A DNA stretch of 50,161 nucleotides from Desulfotignum sp. (GTDB lineage Bacteria > Desulfobacterota > Desulfobacteria > Desulfobacterales > Desulfobacteraceae): positions 1 to 50,161 of the forward strand of contig JAIPDL010000022.1 of NCBI GenBank assembly GCA_021737695.1, given 5' to 3'. Made by a program: the position numbers and the translations under genes. Under the pieces are notes generated by a model. The model searched no databases. It was not told where the DNA came from and saw only the letters and a program-made list of their open reading frames with translations. Below, in pieces: positions 24,265 to 32,283 of this stretch; position 1 is the stretch's first letter; the number at the start of each line of letters is the position of its first letter.

Positions 24265-26163
24265 ATGGATTTTGTCACCATCCCCCAGCTGGCATTCAGC
24301 GGCTTGACCATCGGTTGTGTATACAGCCTTGTCGGCCTTGGTTTTGCTCTGACACTTCGGGCCACAGAACTGATCAATTTTGCCCAGGGAGAAATGGTCA
24401 TGCTGGGTGCCTTTATCGGGTTGACCCTGATTTCCTTCTTTCACCTGCCCTATATCATGGTATTTATCCTGTCCATCATATTGACCGGAATTTTCGGGAT
24501 GTTCATGGAACGGTTCATTCTCAGACGAATTTTGGACAATAAATCACCGCTGTTGAACCTGTTGATCGCCACCCTGGGAATATCCATCTCCCTCCAGGCC
24601 CTGGCCATCATTCTCTGGGGAAGAGAACCGGTGCCTTACCCGGATATCTTCAGCGTGGAACCGGTCATGTTCTTCGGCATCCGACTGCAGCACTTGAATC
24701 TGTGGATTCTTTGCCTAGGCCTGGCATCCATGGCTGCCCTGCAGTTCTTTTTTCAGAAAACCATGACCGGTATTTCGTGGAGGGCCGCCAGCCTGGATCC
24801 TTCGACTGCCGCACTCTACGGCGTCAACCGCCAGCGAAACGTATCCCTGACATTTGCGCTGAGTGGGGCACTGGGCGGAGGGGCCGGTGTATTGATCGCG
24901 CCGTTATACTTTGCATCCTTCGGGATGGGTCATTCGGTGCTGGTGAAATCATTTGCCGCGGCCGCCATGGGAGGATTCGGGGTGGTCGGCACCATGATCG
25001 GGGGCCTTGCGCTCGGGGCCATCGAGACCCTGGCGGCCGGGCTGATATCCTCTGAATACAAAAACGTGATCATGTATGTTATCCTCCTGGCCGTGCTGAT
25101 GGTGTTCTTCCGGCCGAAAACCCCCACGGGAAGATCCATCACGGAAGGATCCAAGGTGGCGGCCGGCCGGGCGGTCAATCTGTTTTCCGCTGACATGCCC
25201 TTCTGGATCAGGCCTTCGGCATTGCTTCTGGGTGCGGCTGTGTGGCTGATTATCCCGGCCGTATTTGATGTCTACACCATGCGCATTCTCAACTTAGCCC
25301 TGATCTTTGCAGTGGCCGCACTCGGCCTGCAGCTGATTGTGGGGTATACAGGACAATTTTCCTTTGGCCATGCTGCCTTTTTCGGAATCGGTGCCTATAC
25401 CTCCGCCCTTTTGGCCATACAGCTGAATCTGCCGTTTCTCCTGACCCTCCCTTTGGCCGGCGCCGCTGCTGGTCTTGTGGGATGGCTGGCCGGCCCCCTG
25501 TTACGCCTTTCCGGCCATTTTTTGGCCATCGGCTCCCTGGCCATGGGTGAAATCATCTTCCTGTTGATGCTCAACTGGAAATGGCTGACAAAAGGGGCTT
25601 ATGGGCTATACGGCATTCCATTCCCCAGCATCTTCGGATTTGAAATCAGTTCCGACTATGCCTATTATTTTCTGGTAACCATGGTGCTGGGGCTCATCTG
25701 TTTTCTGGTCCACCGCCTGACCGACTCCCGTTTCGGCCGGGGGTTGATCGCAGTACGGGAAAATGAACTGGCGGCCATGGTGAACGGTATCAACCTGATT
25801 TCCCAGAAAACCAAAGCCTTTGTCATCGGAACGGCCTGTGCCGGCATCGCAGGGGCATTGTACGCCCATTACGTTACCTATATCAACCCGGATTCCTTCC
25901 AGTTTCATGTCTCAGTAGAAATGGTGACCATGGTAGTGATCGGCGGGCTGGGTTCGGTTCCCGGCAGCCTGATCGGCGCCCTTGTCATCATTCTGTTGCC
26001 GGAATACCTCAGAGGGCTTGCGGATTACCGCCTGGTGGTGTACGGCGGACTGCTCATCGGATTCATGATGTATCTGCCCGGCGGCCTGGCTGACCTGGCG
26101 CGCTATCCCTTGCGGATCCTGAGACAGCGGCTTCAGAAAAATGTCCGGGAGGTGACCCAATGA
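24265..26163 (+). CDS. Fused LivH-LivM permease of a branched-chain amino-acid-type ABC importer
   Basis: 632 residues, about the sum of the two permeases that are normally separate. Residues 1-290 are LivH-like (GLTIGCVYSLVGLGFALTLR, FAQGEMVMLGAF, AAAMGGFGVVGTMIGGLALG). Residues about 310-632 are LivM-like (LQLIVGYTGQFSFGHAAFFG, FGRGLIAVRENELAA, GGLGSVPGSLIGALVIILLPE). A basic linker at 280-310 joins them. The complete heterodimeric channel is thus made as one chain. No internal stop or frameshift is present, so this is a genuine fusion. Ribosome site GAGGAA. Confidence 0.93.
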   Translation: MDFVTIPQLAFSGLTIGCVYSLVGLGFALTLRATELINFAQGEMVMLGAFIGLTLISFFHLPYIMVFILSIILTGIFGMFMERFILRRILDNKSPLLNLLIATLGISISLQALAIILWGREPVPYPDIFSVEPVMFFGIRLQHLNLWILCLGLASMAALQFFFQKTMTGISWRAASLDPSTAALYGVNRQRNVSLTFALSGALGGGAGVLIAPLYFASFGMGHSVLVKSFAAAAMGGFGVVGTMIGGLALGAIETLAAGLISSEYKNVIMYVILLAVLMVFFRPKTPTGRSITEGSKVAAGRAVNLFSADMPFWIRPSALLLGAAVWLIIPAVFDVYTMRILNLALIFAVAALGLQLIVGYTGQFSFGHAAFFGIGAYTSALLAIQLNLPFLLTLPLAGAAAGLVGWLAGPLLRLSGHFLAIGSLAMGEIIFLLMLNWKWLTKGAYGLYGIPFPSIFGFEISSDYAYYFLVTMVLGLICFLVHRLTDSRFGRGLIAVRENELAAMVNGINLISQKTKAFVIGTACAGIAGALYAHYVTYINPDSFQFHVSVEMVTMVVIGGLGSVPGSLIGALVIILLPEYLRGLADYRLVVYGGLLIGFMMYLPGGLADLARYPLRILRQRLQKNVREVTQ

Positions 26164-26930
26164 CACTTCTGACCCTGCAACAGATCACAAAAAACTTTGG
26201 CGGACTGACAGCGGTAGACCACATTGACCTGTCAGTGGAAAAAGGCACCATCCACGGCCTGATCGGGCCGAACGGATCGGGAAAAACCACGGTGTTCAAC
26301 CTGATCACGGGGATCTATCCCCTCACCTCCGGCACCATTACATTCAATGGCATGGATATCACGGGATATCCCGCTTTCAAGGTCAACCAGAAAGGACTGG
26401 CCCGGACATTCCAGGAAATCCAGCTGTTCTATGACATGACGGTTCTGGAAAACGCGATGATGGGATGCCAGAGGCTGACCCGGGCCGGGGCCGTAGCCGC
26501 CTTGGTCAAGCTCCCCTGGGTGACCAGGGAAGAGGCGTTCATCCGGGAAAAAGCCATGGCAGCCCTTGATTTTGTCGGATTGTCCGGCACGGCAGAGGAA
26601 GCAGCCCGGAAAATCCCTTACGGCCACCAACGGCTGCTAGAGGTAGCCAGGGCCCTGGCAGGGGATCCGGAACTGCTGCTGCTGGATGAACCGGCTGCCG
26701 GCATGAACCACGCGGAAACCAGGGAATTGATGGCACTCATTGCCCGGATCCGAGAAATGGGGATAACCGTGTTTCTGGTGGAACATAATATGAAAATGGT
26801 AATGGAAATCTGCGAATGGATCACAGTGATCAATTACGGCCAAGTGATCGGCCATGGGAAACCGGCCCAGGTCCAGGCGGATGAAAATGTAATCAACGCC
26901 TATCTCAGCGGAGAAAATATCACATGCTGA
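26160..26930 (+). CDS. livG: LivG-type ABC ATPase
   Basis: 256 residues. Walker A GPNGSGKTT, the LivG-specific GLARTFQEIQLF, a degenerate signature (IPYGHQRLLEVARALA) and Walker B LLLDEPAAGMNHAET are present. It pairs with LivF (next gene) under the fused permease. An excellent GGAGGTGA site precedes the ATG and the start overlaps the permease stop by 4 bases. The signature has YGHQ in place of SGGQ, which is common in LivG proteins. Confidence 0.93.
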   Translation: MTLLTLQQITKNFGGLTAVDHIDLSVEKGTIHGLIGPNGSGKTTVFNLITGIYPLTSGTITFNGMDITGYPAFKVNQKGLARTFQEIQLFYDMTVLENAMMGCQRLTRAGAVAALVKLPWVTREEAFIREKAMAALDFVGLSGTAEEAARKIPYGHQRLLEVARALAGDPELLLLDEPAAGMNHAETRELMALIARIREMGITVFLVEHNMKMVMEICEWITVINYGQVIGHGKPAQVQADENVINAYLSGENITC

Positions 26931-27628
26931 CACTGAAAGATCTCAAAGTGGCCTACGGCCCGATAGAGGTGCTGCATGGCATCTCCCTTGAGGTACCCAG
27001 GGGGGGGATTGTATCTCTCATCGGTGCCAACGGGGCCGGAAAAACTACCATCCTGAACACCATATCTGGACTGCTGATCCCTGCATCAGGGACTGTTTCC
27101 TTTGAGGACCGGGACATCACCGGATACAAACCGGACCAGGTCATCCGCATGGGCATCGCCCAGGTGCCGGAAGGGCGGAAGGTCTTTACCAATCTGACGG
27201 TCTACGAATGCCTGTTGATGGGGGGACTGGTGCGCCGGGACAAAAAACAGGTGCAAAAGGACATTGAAACTGTTTATGAGATGTTTCCGCGGCTCAAGGA
27301 ACGGCGTAGGCAACTGGCCGGTACATTAAGCGGCGGAGAACAGGAAATGCTGGCCTTTGGGCGGGCTCTAGTGGCAAAACCCAGACTTCTGCTCCTGGAT
27401 GAACCCTCCATGGGACTGGCCCCCAAAATGATCACGGAAGTGGCCCAGTTTATCCTCATGGTAAGAGACCAGGGGATGACCGTTTTGCTGGTGGAACAGA
27501 ACTCGGAACTGGCTTTGACCATATCAGATTACGGATATGTACTGGAAACTGGATCAATCATTATGAGTGACAAGGCCTGTAACCTGATCAACAATCAGGA
27601 AGTGCGAAAAGCTTATATGGGTCTGTAA
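26924..27628 (+). CDS. livF: LivF-type ABC ATPase
   Basis: 234 residues, the usual LivF length. Walker A GANGAGKTT, GIAQVPEGRKVFTNLTV (family-specific), signature LSGGEQEMLAFGRAL, Walker B LLLDEPSMGLAP and VLLVEQNSELAL. It overlaps LivG by 7 bases. It completes the importer: binding protein, fused permease and two ATPases. Enzyme genes follow after 20 bases, so import and breakdown are probably co-transcribed. Confidence 0.94.
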   Translation: MLTLKDLKVAYGPIEVLHGISLEVPRGGIVSLIGANGAGKTTILNTISGLLIPASGTVSFEDRDITGYKPDQVIRMGIAQVPEGRKVFTNLTVYECLLMGGLVRRDKKQVQKDIETVYEMFPRLKERRRQLAGTLSGGEQEMLAFGRALVAKPRLLLLDEPSMGLAPKMITEVAQFILMVRDQGMTVLLVEQNSELALTISDYGYVLETGSIIMSDKACNLINNQEVRKAYMGL

Positions 27629-27648
27629 ATAAAAAGGATTTTTATAAA

Positions 27649-29196
27649 GTGAATCATACACCCAACGCCTTACATGATACAGCAACGGTGATCGATTGCC
27701 TGGAAATCAGCAACTGGAGTGAATCTGTTTTCCAACAGATGCGGCAGGGAGGGTTGACTGCTGTCAACTGCACCTGTTCCATACTGGAAAATTTCCGGCA
27801 GACCATCAAAAATATCGCCTGGTGGCAGAAAGCATTCAACACATATCCGGGGCTGATCATGCCGGTACATGACACCGCAGACATCAGGGCTGCCAAACGG
27901 CTTAACAAAACCGGGATCATTTTAGGCTTTCAGAACACCTCGGCCATCGAGGATGATCTGGATCTGCTGGGGGTGTTTCACCAGCTGGGGGTCCGGGTGA
28001 TGCAGCTGACCTACATGGAGGGCAACCTGTCCGGACAGGGATGCCTGGAACGGTTCGATGCCGGGCTGACCAATTTCGGAAAGGAAGTGATCGAAGAAAT
28101 GAACCGGCTGGGGATTCTCATTGATCTGTCCCATGTGGGAAACCAGACCGCTCTGGAGGCGATCACCCATTCCCGGCGGCCCGTGGCCCTGACCCATGCC
28201 AATCCCAAAAGCCTTTGCGACCATCCCCGCAACAAACCGGATGAAGTGATCAAGGCAGTGGCTGAGAACGGTGGAGTGGTGGGTGCCACCATTTTTCCAC
28301 CGTTCCTGCCGAAGGGCAACCGGTCCGCGCTCGCTGATTTCATTGATGTCATCGACTATATGGTGAACATGATCGGCATCGATCATGTGGCCGTGGGTAC
28401 TGATTTTACTGAAGGGCAACCCCGGGAATGGTTTGACTGGATTCTGACCGGCCGATCAAAAAAAGGCCCGGCTTTGCAGCTGCAGCACCCCCTTGTCAAT
28501 CCCAAAGGGATTCAAAGTGCCGCAGATTTTCCCAACATCACCGCAGCACTTCTGGAACGGGGATATGATGAACTCCAGATACGAAAAATCATGGGCGAAA
28601 ACATGATGCGGATTTTTTCCCAAGTATGGAAAAATCAGGGAACCAGCAGTGACATGGCATCCCCGGTCAGCTATCATCACCTGATATCCCGTTTAAAGCT
28701 GACTTCCGAACAACGGCTGATGCTGGACAGCATTCCCATGGTGTTGTTTCCCCGCTGGTTTTTTGTGTCCATCAAAAAACAGATTGAAAAACAAAGTGAT
28801 CTGGAAACCGCTCGGAAGATCTACTACCAGGCCGGATGGGAGGGGGCGGTCAAATGGACCCAAAAACACATTGAGACCGAAGGGCTCAGCGGCCGTGCCC
28901 TTCTCGAGCAGTATATGAACAGCGCCGGGCTCCGGGGATGGGGAAAACTCACCATCGCCGAATATGATGAACAGGCTCCCAGAGCGGTGATCCATCTTAC
29001 CCATTCGGCCGTGGCGGAGGAGATGGGGGATGTGGGAAGAACGGTATGCGATCACCTGCCGGGATCCATTGCAGGCGCGTTCCAGACCATTCTGACTACC
29101 AGCGGGGGAAGTTCTAAAAAAATAATTGGCCGGGAAACCAAATGTCTGGCCAACGGGGATGACAAGTGTGTATTTGAAATCACCGCCGTCGATTGA
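27649..29196 (+). CDS. M19 dipeptidase-like protein fused to a V4R domain, atypical metal site
   Basis: 515 residues from a GTG start with AAGGA upstream. Residues about 10-330 follow the membrane (renal) dipeptidase fold: LIDLSHVG (about 157-164) and LTHAN (about 181-185) keep the two histidines that bind metal, and GTDFTEG is near the end. The usual N-terminal HxD metal pair is missing (here VIDCLEISNW at 14-23) and the usual Glu is replaced (GFQNTS). I believe a subfamily with this wording exists, but its activity is unclear to me. Residues about 345-515 are a V4R (4-vinyl-reductase-type, small-molecule-binding) domain ending KCLANGDDKCVFEI. It may be an enzyme sensing its own substrate. 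Reaction unknown. Confidence 0.75.
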   Translation: MNHTPNALHDTATVIDCLEISNWSESVFQQMRQGGLTAVNCTCSILENFRQTIKNIAWWQKAFNTYPGLIMPVHDTADIRAAKRLNKTGIILGFQNTSAIEDDLDLLGVFHQLGVRVMQLTYMEGNLSGQGCLERFDAGLTNFGKEVIEEMNRLGILIDLSHVGNQTALEAITHSRRPVALTHANPKSLCDHPRNKPDEVIKAVAENGGVVGATIFPPFLPKGNRSALADFIDVIDYMVNMIGIDHVAVGTDFTEGQPREWFDWILTGRSKKGPALQLQHPLVNPKGIQSAADFPNITAALLERGYDELQIRKIMGENMMRIFSQVWKNQGTSSDMASPVSYHHLISRLKLTSEQRLMLDSIPMVLFPRWFFVSIKKQIEKQSDLETARKIYYQAGWEGAVKWTQKHIETEGLSGRALLEQYMNSAGLRGWGKLTIAEYDEQAPRAVIHLTHSAVAEEMGDVGRTVCDHLPGSIAGAFQTILTTSGGSSKKIIGRETKCLANGDDKCVFEITAVD

Positions 29197-29229
29197 CAAA
29201 CATCACCATTGTATCATTGGAATATCAAC

Positions 29230-30570
29230 ATGTTACATGTACATGAATCTGATAACCTGAAGACCTATAGCGCCAAAGATATATTAAAGCGGGAAGTCAC
29301 ACCCGCTCTGGGCTGTACAGACCCGATTGCCATTGCCCTGTCCACCGCTGCCGCCGCCCGGCTGGTTCTTCCCGAAACCGTTGAATCCATTTCTGTCCAT
29401 GTGGACCCCAATATTTTTAAAAACGGGTTTTCGGTTCCCATACCCGGCACAGCCGGGCTCAGCGGCCTGGAACTGGTCGCAGCCTTAGGTGCTTTTGGCG
29501 GGGATCCGGGCAAAGGGTTAGAAGTGCTGGAAACCCTGACGTCAGAGAGCCTCGAAAAAGCAGTGACCCTGGTGAAGAACAACGCCGTAACCATCCATCT
29601 TCTGAGGGAGCACCGGGGGATTCATATCCAGACCCTGATCCGGGCAGGCACGCATGAAGCAGCCTGTCTGATTGAACATACCCATGACAACATTGTTTCC
29701 CTGACTCTGGACGGTGTGGAGGCTGCGGACAGACCGGTCGCGTCTGAAAATCATCCTGTCGAGCGTTTCGACCGGGCCAATTTTGACGACTGGCTCAGGC
29801 ATCTCACACTGGATGAGATGCTGAGCATGATAGACACCTTTGATGACGACGATATCGAATTTATCAAAAAAGGGGTTGATCTTAACTGCCGCCTGGCGGA
29901 ATTCGGCCTGTCCCACAAATCCGGCATGGGAATCGGCCGAACCCTGCAACGGCTGAATGACCAGGGACGGATCAAAATGGACATGGTCCTTGCGGCGCGC
30001 ATCCTGACGTCAGCAGCGGCTGATGCCCGTATGGCCGGTGTCGGCCTGCCGGCCATGGCATCGGCCGGCAGCGGCAATCATGGCCTGACAGCCGTACTGC
30101 CCATCCGGGCGGTCAGCGATTATCTCATCTGCAATGACAAAGCTGTGTACCAAGCCGTTGGTTTGTCCCATGTACTGACCTCAGTGGTTAAATCCCACAC
30201 CGGCCGCCTGGCCCCTATATGCGGCTGTTCCATTGCGGCCGGCGCCGGGGCAGCCGCTGGCATCACCTGGCTGATGGGCGGAGACAGCAACCAGATTGCC
30301 GCCGCCGTCAAACATCTGATCGGAGACCTGTCCGGCATGATCTGTGACGGCGCCAAACCGGGGTGTGCTCTCAAACTTTCCACAGCTGCGGGCAATGCCG
30401 TACAGGCATCACTTTTGGCCCTTGAAGGCGTTACATTGACCAACTCGGACGGCATCCTTGCGGACACGCTGGAACAGACCATCCAGAACCTGGGCGTATT
30501 AAGCACCCGGGGCATGTCCGAGACCGATGCCACTATTCTTGATATTATGCTGAACAAGGAGAAAAAATGA
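29230..30570 (+). CDS. cyuA: L-cysteine desulfidase family protein (CyuA/YhaM, UPF0597)
   Basis: 446 residues from the ATG at 29230, preceded by GGAAT; a TTG seven codons upstream is possible. The family phrases are EVTPALGCTDPIAIALS, ASAGSGNHGLTAVLPI, PICGCSIAAGAGAAAGITW and GMICDGAKPGCALKLSTAAG. Their cysteines hold the [4Fe-4S] cluster in characterised cysteine desulfidases, which break L-cysteine into pyruvate, sulfide and ammonia. The fold is that of the serine dehydratase alpha subunit, so related substrates are possible. It lies between the dipeptidase-like gene and a FAD oxidoreductase and shares an ATGA overlap with the latter. Confidence 0.88.
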   Translation: MLHVHESDNLKTYSAKDILKREVTPALGCTDPIAIALSTAAAARLVLPETVESISVHVDPNIFKNGFSVPIPGTAGLSGLELVAALGAFGGDPGKGLEVLETLTSESLEKAVTLVKNNAVTIHLLREHRGIHIQTLIRAGTHEAACLIEHTHDNIVSLTLDGVEAADRPVASENHPVERFDRANFDDWLRHLTLDEMLSMIDTFDDDDIEFIKKGVDLNCRLAEFGLSHKSGMGIGRTLQRLNDQGRIKMDMVLAARILTSAAADARMAGVGLPAMASAGSGNHGLTAVLPIRAVSDYLICNDKAVYQAVGLSHVLTSVVKSHTGRLAPICGCSIAAGAGAAAGITWLMGGDSNQIAAAVKHLIGDLSGMICDGAKPGCALKLSTAAGNAVQASLLALEGVTLTNSDGILADTLEQTIQNLGVLSTRGMSETDATILDIMLNKEKK

Positions 30571-31874
30571 AACCCGATTATGACGCGATTATCATCGGTG
30601 CCGGCATCATCGGCTGCTGCACTGCCTTTGAAATGAGCAAACTGGGGTACCGAACCCTGAACATCGACAAACTGCCGGCCGCAGGAATGGGATCCACAGC
30701 CGGCTCCTGTGCGATTATCCGGCTGCATTATTCCACTGCCCAGGGGGTGACCCTGGCCAGAGAGGGATATTACTACTGGCTGGACTGGCCCAAATACCTG
30801 GAGACCGGAGACCCGGAAGGGATGGCATACTACCGCAACACCGGCGCACTGGTCATCAAAACGGAAATCAACAAGAACCTAGCGCATGTCAAAAAAGCGC
30901 TGCAGGCTCTTTCCGTGGGATTTCTGGAGCTGGCGCCGGAACAGGTGCACACCTATCTTCCCAATGCAGATCTCAACAGCTATTTTCCTCAGAAATGGAT
31001 CACTGATCCGGAATTCGGCAAACCCTCAGGGAAAAACATCCCCGGAGCCATCTGGGTCCCGGAATCCGGATATATTTCAGATCCAAAACTGTCCACCAAC
31101 AATGCCCAGGTGGCGGCCGAAAAAAAAGGCGCTGAGTTTCTTTTCAATGCACAAGTAACGGAAATTCTGATTGAAAACAACCGCGCCACCGGAGTAATCC
31201 TTTCAGACGGCAGAAAAATCACCGCCCCGGTGGTGGTAAACGTTGCCGGACCCCATTCCTTTCAGATCAATGCCATGGCCGGTGTGGCAGATAAAATGAA
31301 CATCAAGACCCGGCCCATGAAGCAGGAAGTGGCTCATATCCCCGCCCCGAAAGACCTTGACTGGGAAAGAGATGGGTTCATGTTGTCAGACGGCGACATA
31401 GGCTGCTATTCCCGGCCAGAAGTGGGAAATCATTTTCTGATCGGCAGTGAAGATCCGCCCAGTGATCCGCAGTTGTGGGTAGATGACCCTGACGACTATG
31501 ACCAGAATTTCACCGATCAGTATCGGTGCATGGTCCTGCGGGAAGCCATGCGGGTCAACGGTCTTCCCATCCCCAACAAGTATCAGGGTCTGGTGGATCT
31601 GTATGATGTATCTGATGACTGGCTCCCCATATATGACAAATCAGATCTTCCCGGATTTTACATGGCCGTGGGCACATCCGGCAATCAGTACAAGAATGCC
31701 CCGGTGGCCGGGGCAATGATGGCCCACCTGATCCAGGCCTGTGAAAAGGGACTTGACCATGACAAATCTCCTTTCCAGTTTGATTTGAAATATCTCAAAC
31801 GACCCCTGGATGTGGGATTTTTTTCCAGAAACCGGGAAATCAACAAAGATTCCAGTTTTTCCGTGATCGGATGA
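30567..31874 (+). CDS. FAD-dependent amine/amino-acid oxidoreductase (DAO family)
   Basis: 435 residues. The dinucleotide-binding motif GAGIIG (about 11-16) opens the chain and GSTAGSCAIIRLHYS follows as the flavin-contact loop of the sarcosine oxidase/glycine oxidase/D-amino-acid dehydrogenase family. VVVNVAGPHS and a late TSGNQYKNAPVAGAMMAHLI are also family-like. It should oxidise a C-N bond of an imported amino compound, probably passing electrons to a quinone or carrier rather than oxygen in an anaerobe. AAGGAG precedes the ATG. The substrate is unknown. Confidence 0.85.
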   Translation: MKPDYDAIIIGAGIIGCCTAFEMSKLGYRTLNIDKLPAAGMGSTAGSCAIIRLHYSTAQGVTLAREGYYYWLDWPKYLETGDPEGMAYYRNTGALVIKTEINKNLAHVKKALQALSVGFLELAPEQVHTYLPNADLNSYFPQKWITDPEFGKPSGKNIPGAIWVPESGYISDPKLSTNNAQVAAEKKGAEFLFNAQVTEILIENNRATGVILSDGRKITAPVVVNVAGPHSFQINAMAGVADKMNIKTRPMKQEVAHIPAPKDLDWERDGFMLSDGDIGCYSRPEVGNHFLIGSEDPPSDPQLWVDDPDDYDQNFTDQYRCMVLREAMRVNGLPIPNKYQGLVDLYDVSDDWLPIYDKSDLPGFYMAVGTSGNQYKNAPVAGAMMAHLIQACEKGLDHDKSPFQFDLKYLKRPLDVGFFSRNREINKDSSFSVIG

Positions 31875-31933
31875 CCAACAACTTGAATTGAACCTAAAAT
31901 TATTTTGTTGTAAGCTCAATTTTATTTCAATAC

Positions 31934-31968
31934 CCCTCATGCCGGTAAAATTGTTGTCGGCATGAGGG
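31934..31968 (+). terminator. Hairpin after the FAD oxidoreductase gene
   Basis: An 11-bp perfect stem (31934-31944 with 31958-31968) encloses a 13-base loop and is followed by only a weakly T-rich TCAATTTAT. It may end or reduce transcription of the Liv/catabolic operon before the hydrolase relic. Confidence 0.5.
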
Positions 31969-31991
31969 TCAATTTATCAAGGAACAGGAGA

Positions 31992-32199
31992 ATGAGTATA
32001 GATACCATCCACCTCATCGATCAGCGTGTTATTGAAGCCAATGCCCTGGTGCCGGTATGCGGAAAAATACCGGGAACTGGGCGTGGCAGAGTTCGGGCAC
32101 TGCCTGTCATGCTGCCGGGATGAACCCTTTGCAGAAGGCTTCAATTCCAAAATCCGGTTTGAACGCAGCCAGACCATCATGGAAGGCGCCCCTTATTGA
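31992..32199 (+). pseudogene. Relic of an L-2-amino-thiazoline-4-carboxylate hydrolase gene (internal deletion)
   Basis: A CAGGAG site and ATG survive at 31985-31994 and encode MSIDTIHLIDQRVIEANAL, which matches the family's N-terminal start (IDQRRIEA-like). That frame runs into non-homologous sequence and stops at 32121-32123. In another frame, from about 32055, comes the family's C-terminal block: EFGHCLSCCRD, FAEGFNSKIRFERS and QTIMEGAPY, then TGA at 32197. About 130-150 residues between the two ends appear lost, and the reading frames no longer match. Intact enzymes open the thiazoline ring of ATC on the way to cysteine. This fits the neighbouring cysteine desulfidase. The family call rests on memory of conserved blocks. 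Confidence 0.68.
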
Positions 32200-32224
32200 C
32201 AGAAAAAACCCATGATATTGATAA

Positions 32225-32249
32225 AAGGGTGGTACGTATAGAAACCCTT
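32225..32249 (-). terminator. Weak terminator candidate for the XPB operon
   Basis: Read on the minus strand, AAGGGT (32249-32244) pairs with ACCCTT (32230-32225) around a 13-base loop, followed by TTATCAAT. It lies 35 bases beyond the stop of the helicase gene. The stem is short, so this is tentative. The rest of 32200-32283 holds no gene I can support. Confidence 0.35.
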
Positions 32250-32283
32250 GTGGAAGGTGCAACACTTCAACAGCTTAACAATT

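Noticed and set aside
32191..32240. TGA at 32197 as a selenocysteine codon in the hydrolase relic
   Set aside because: The sequence after TGA does not match the family's CDFRY-type continuation, and the gene is already deleted in the middle.
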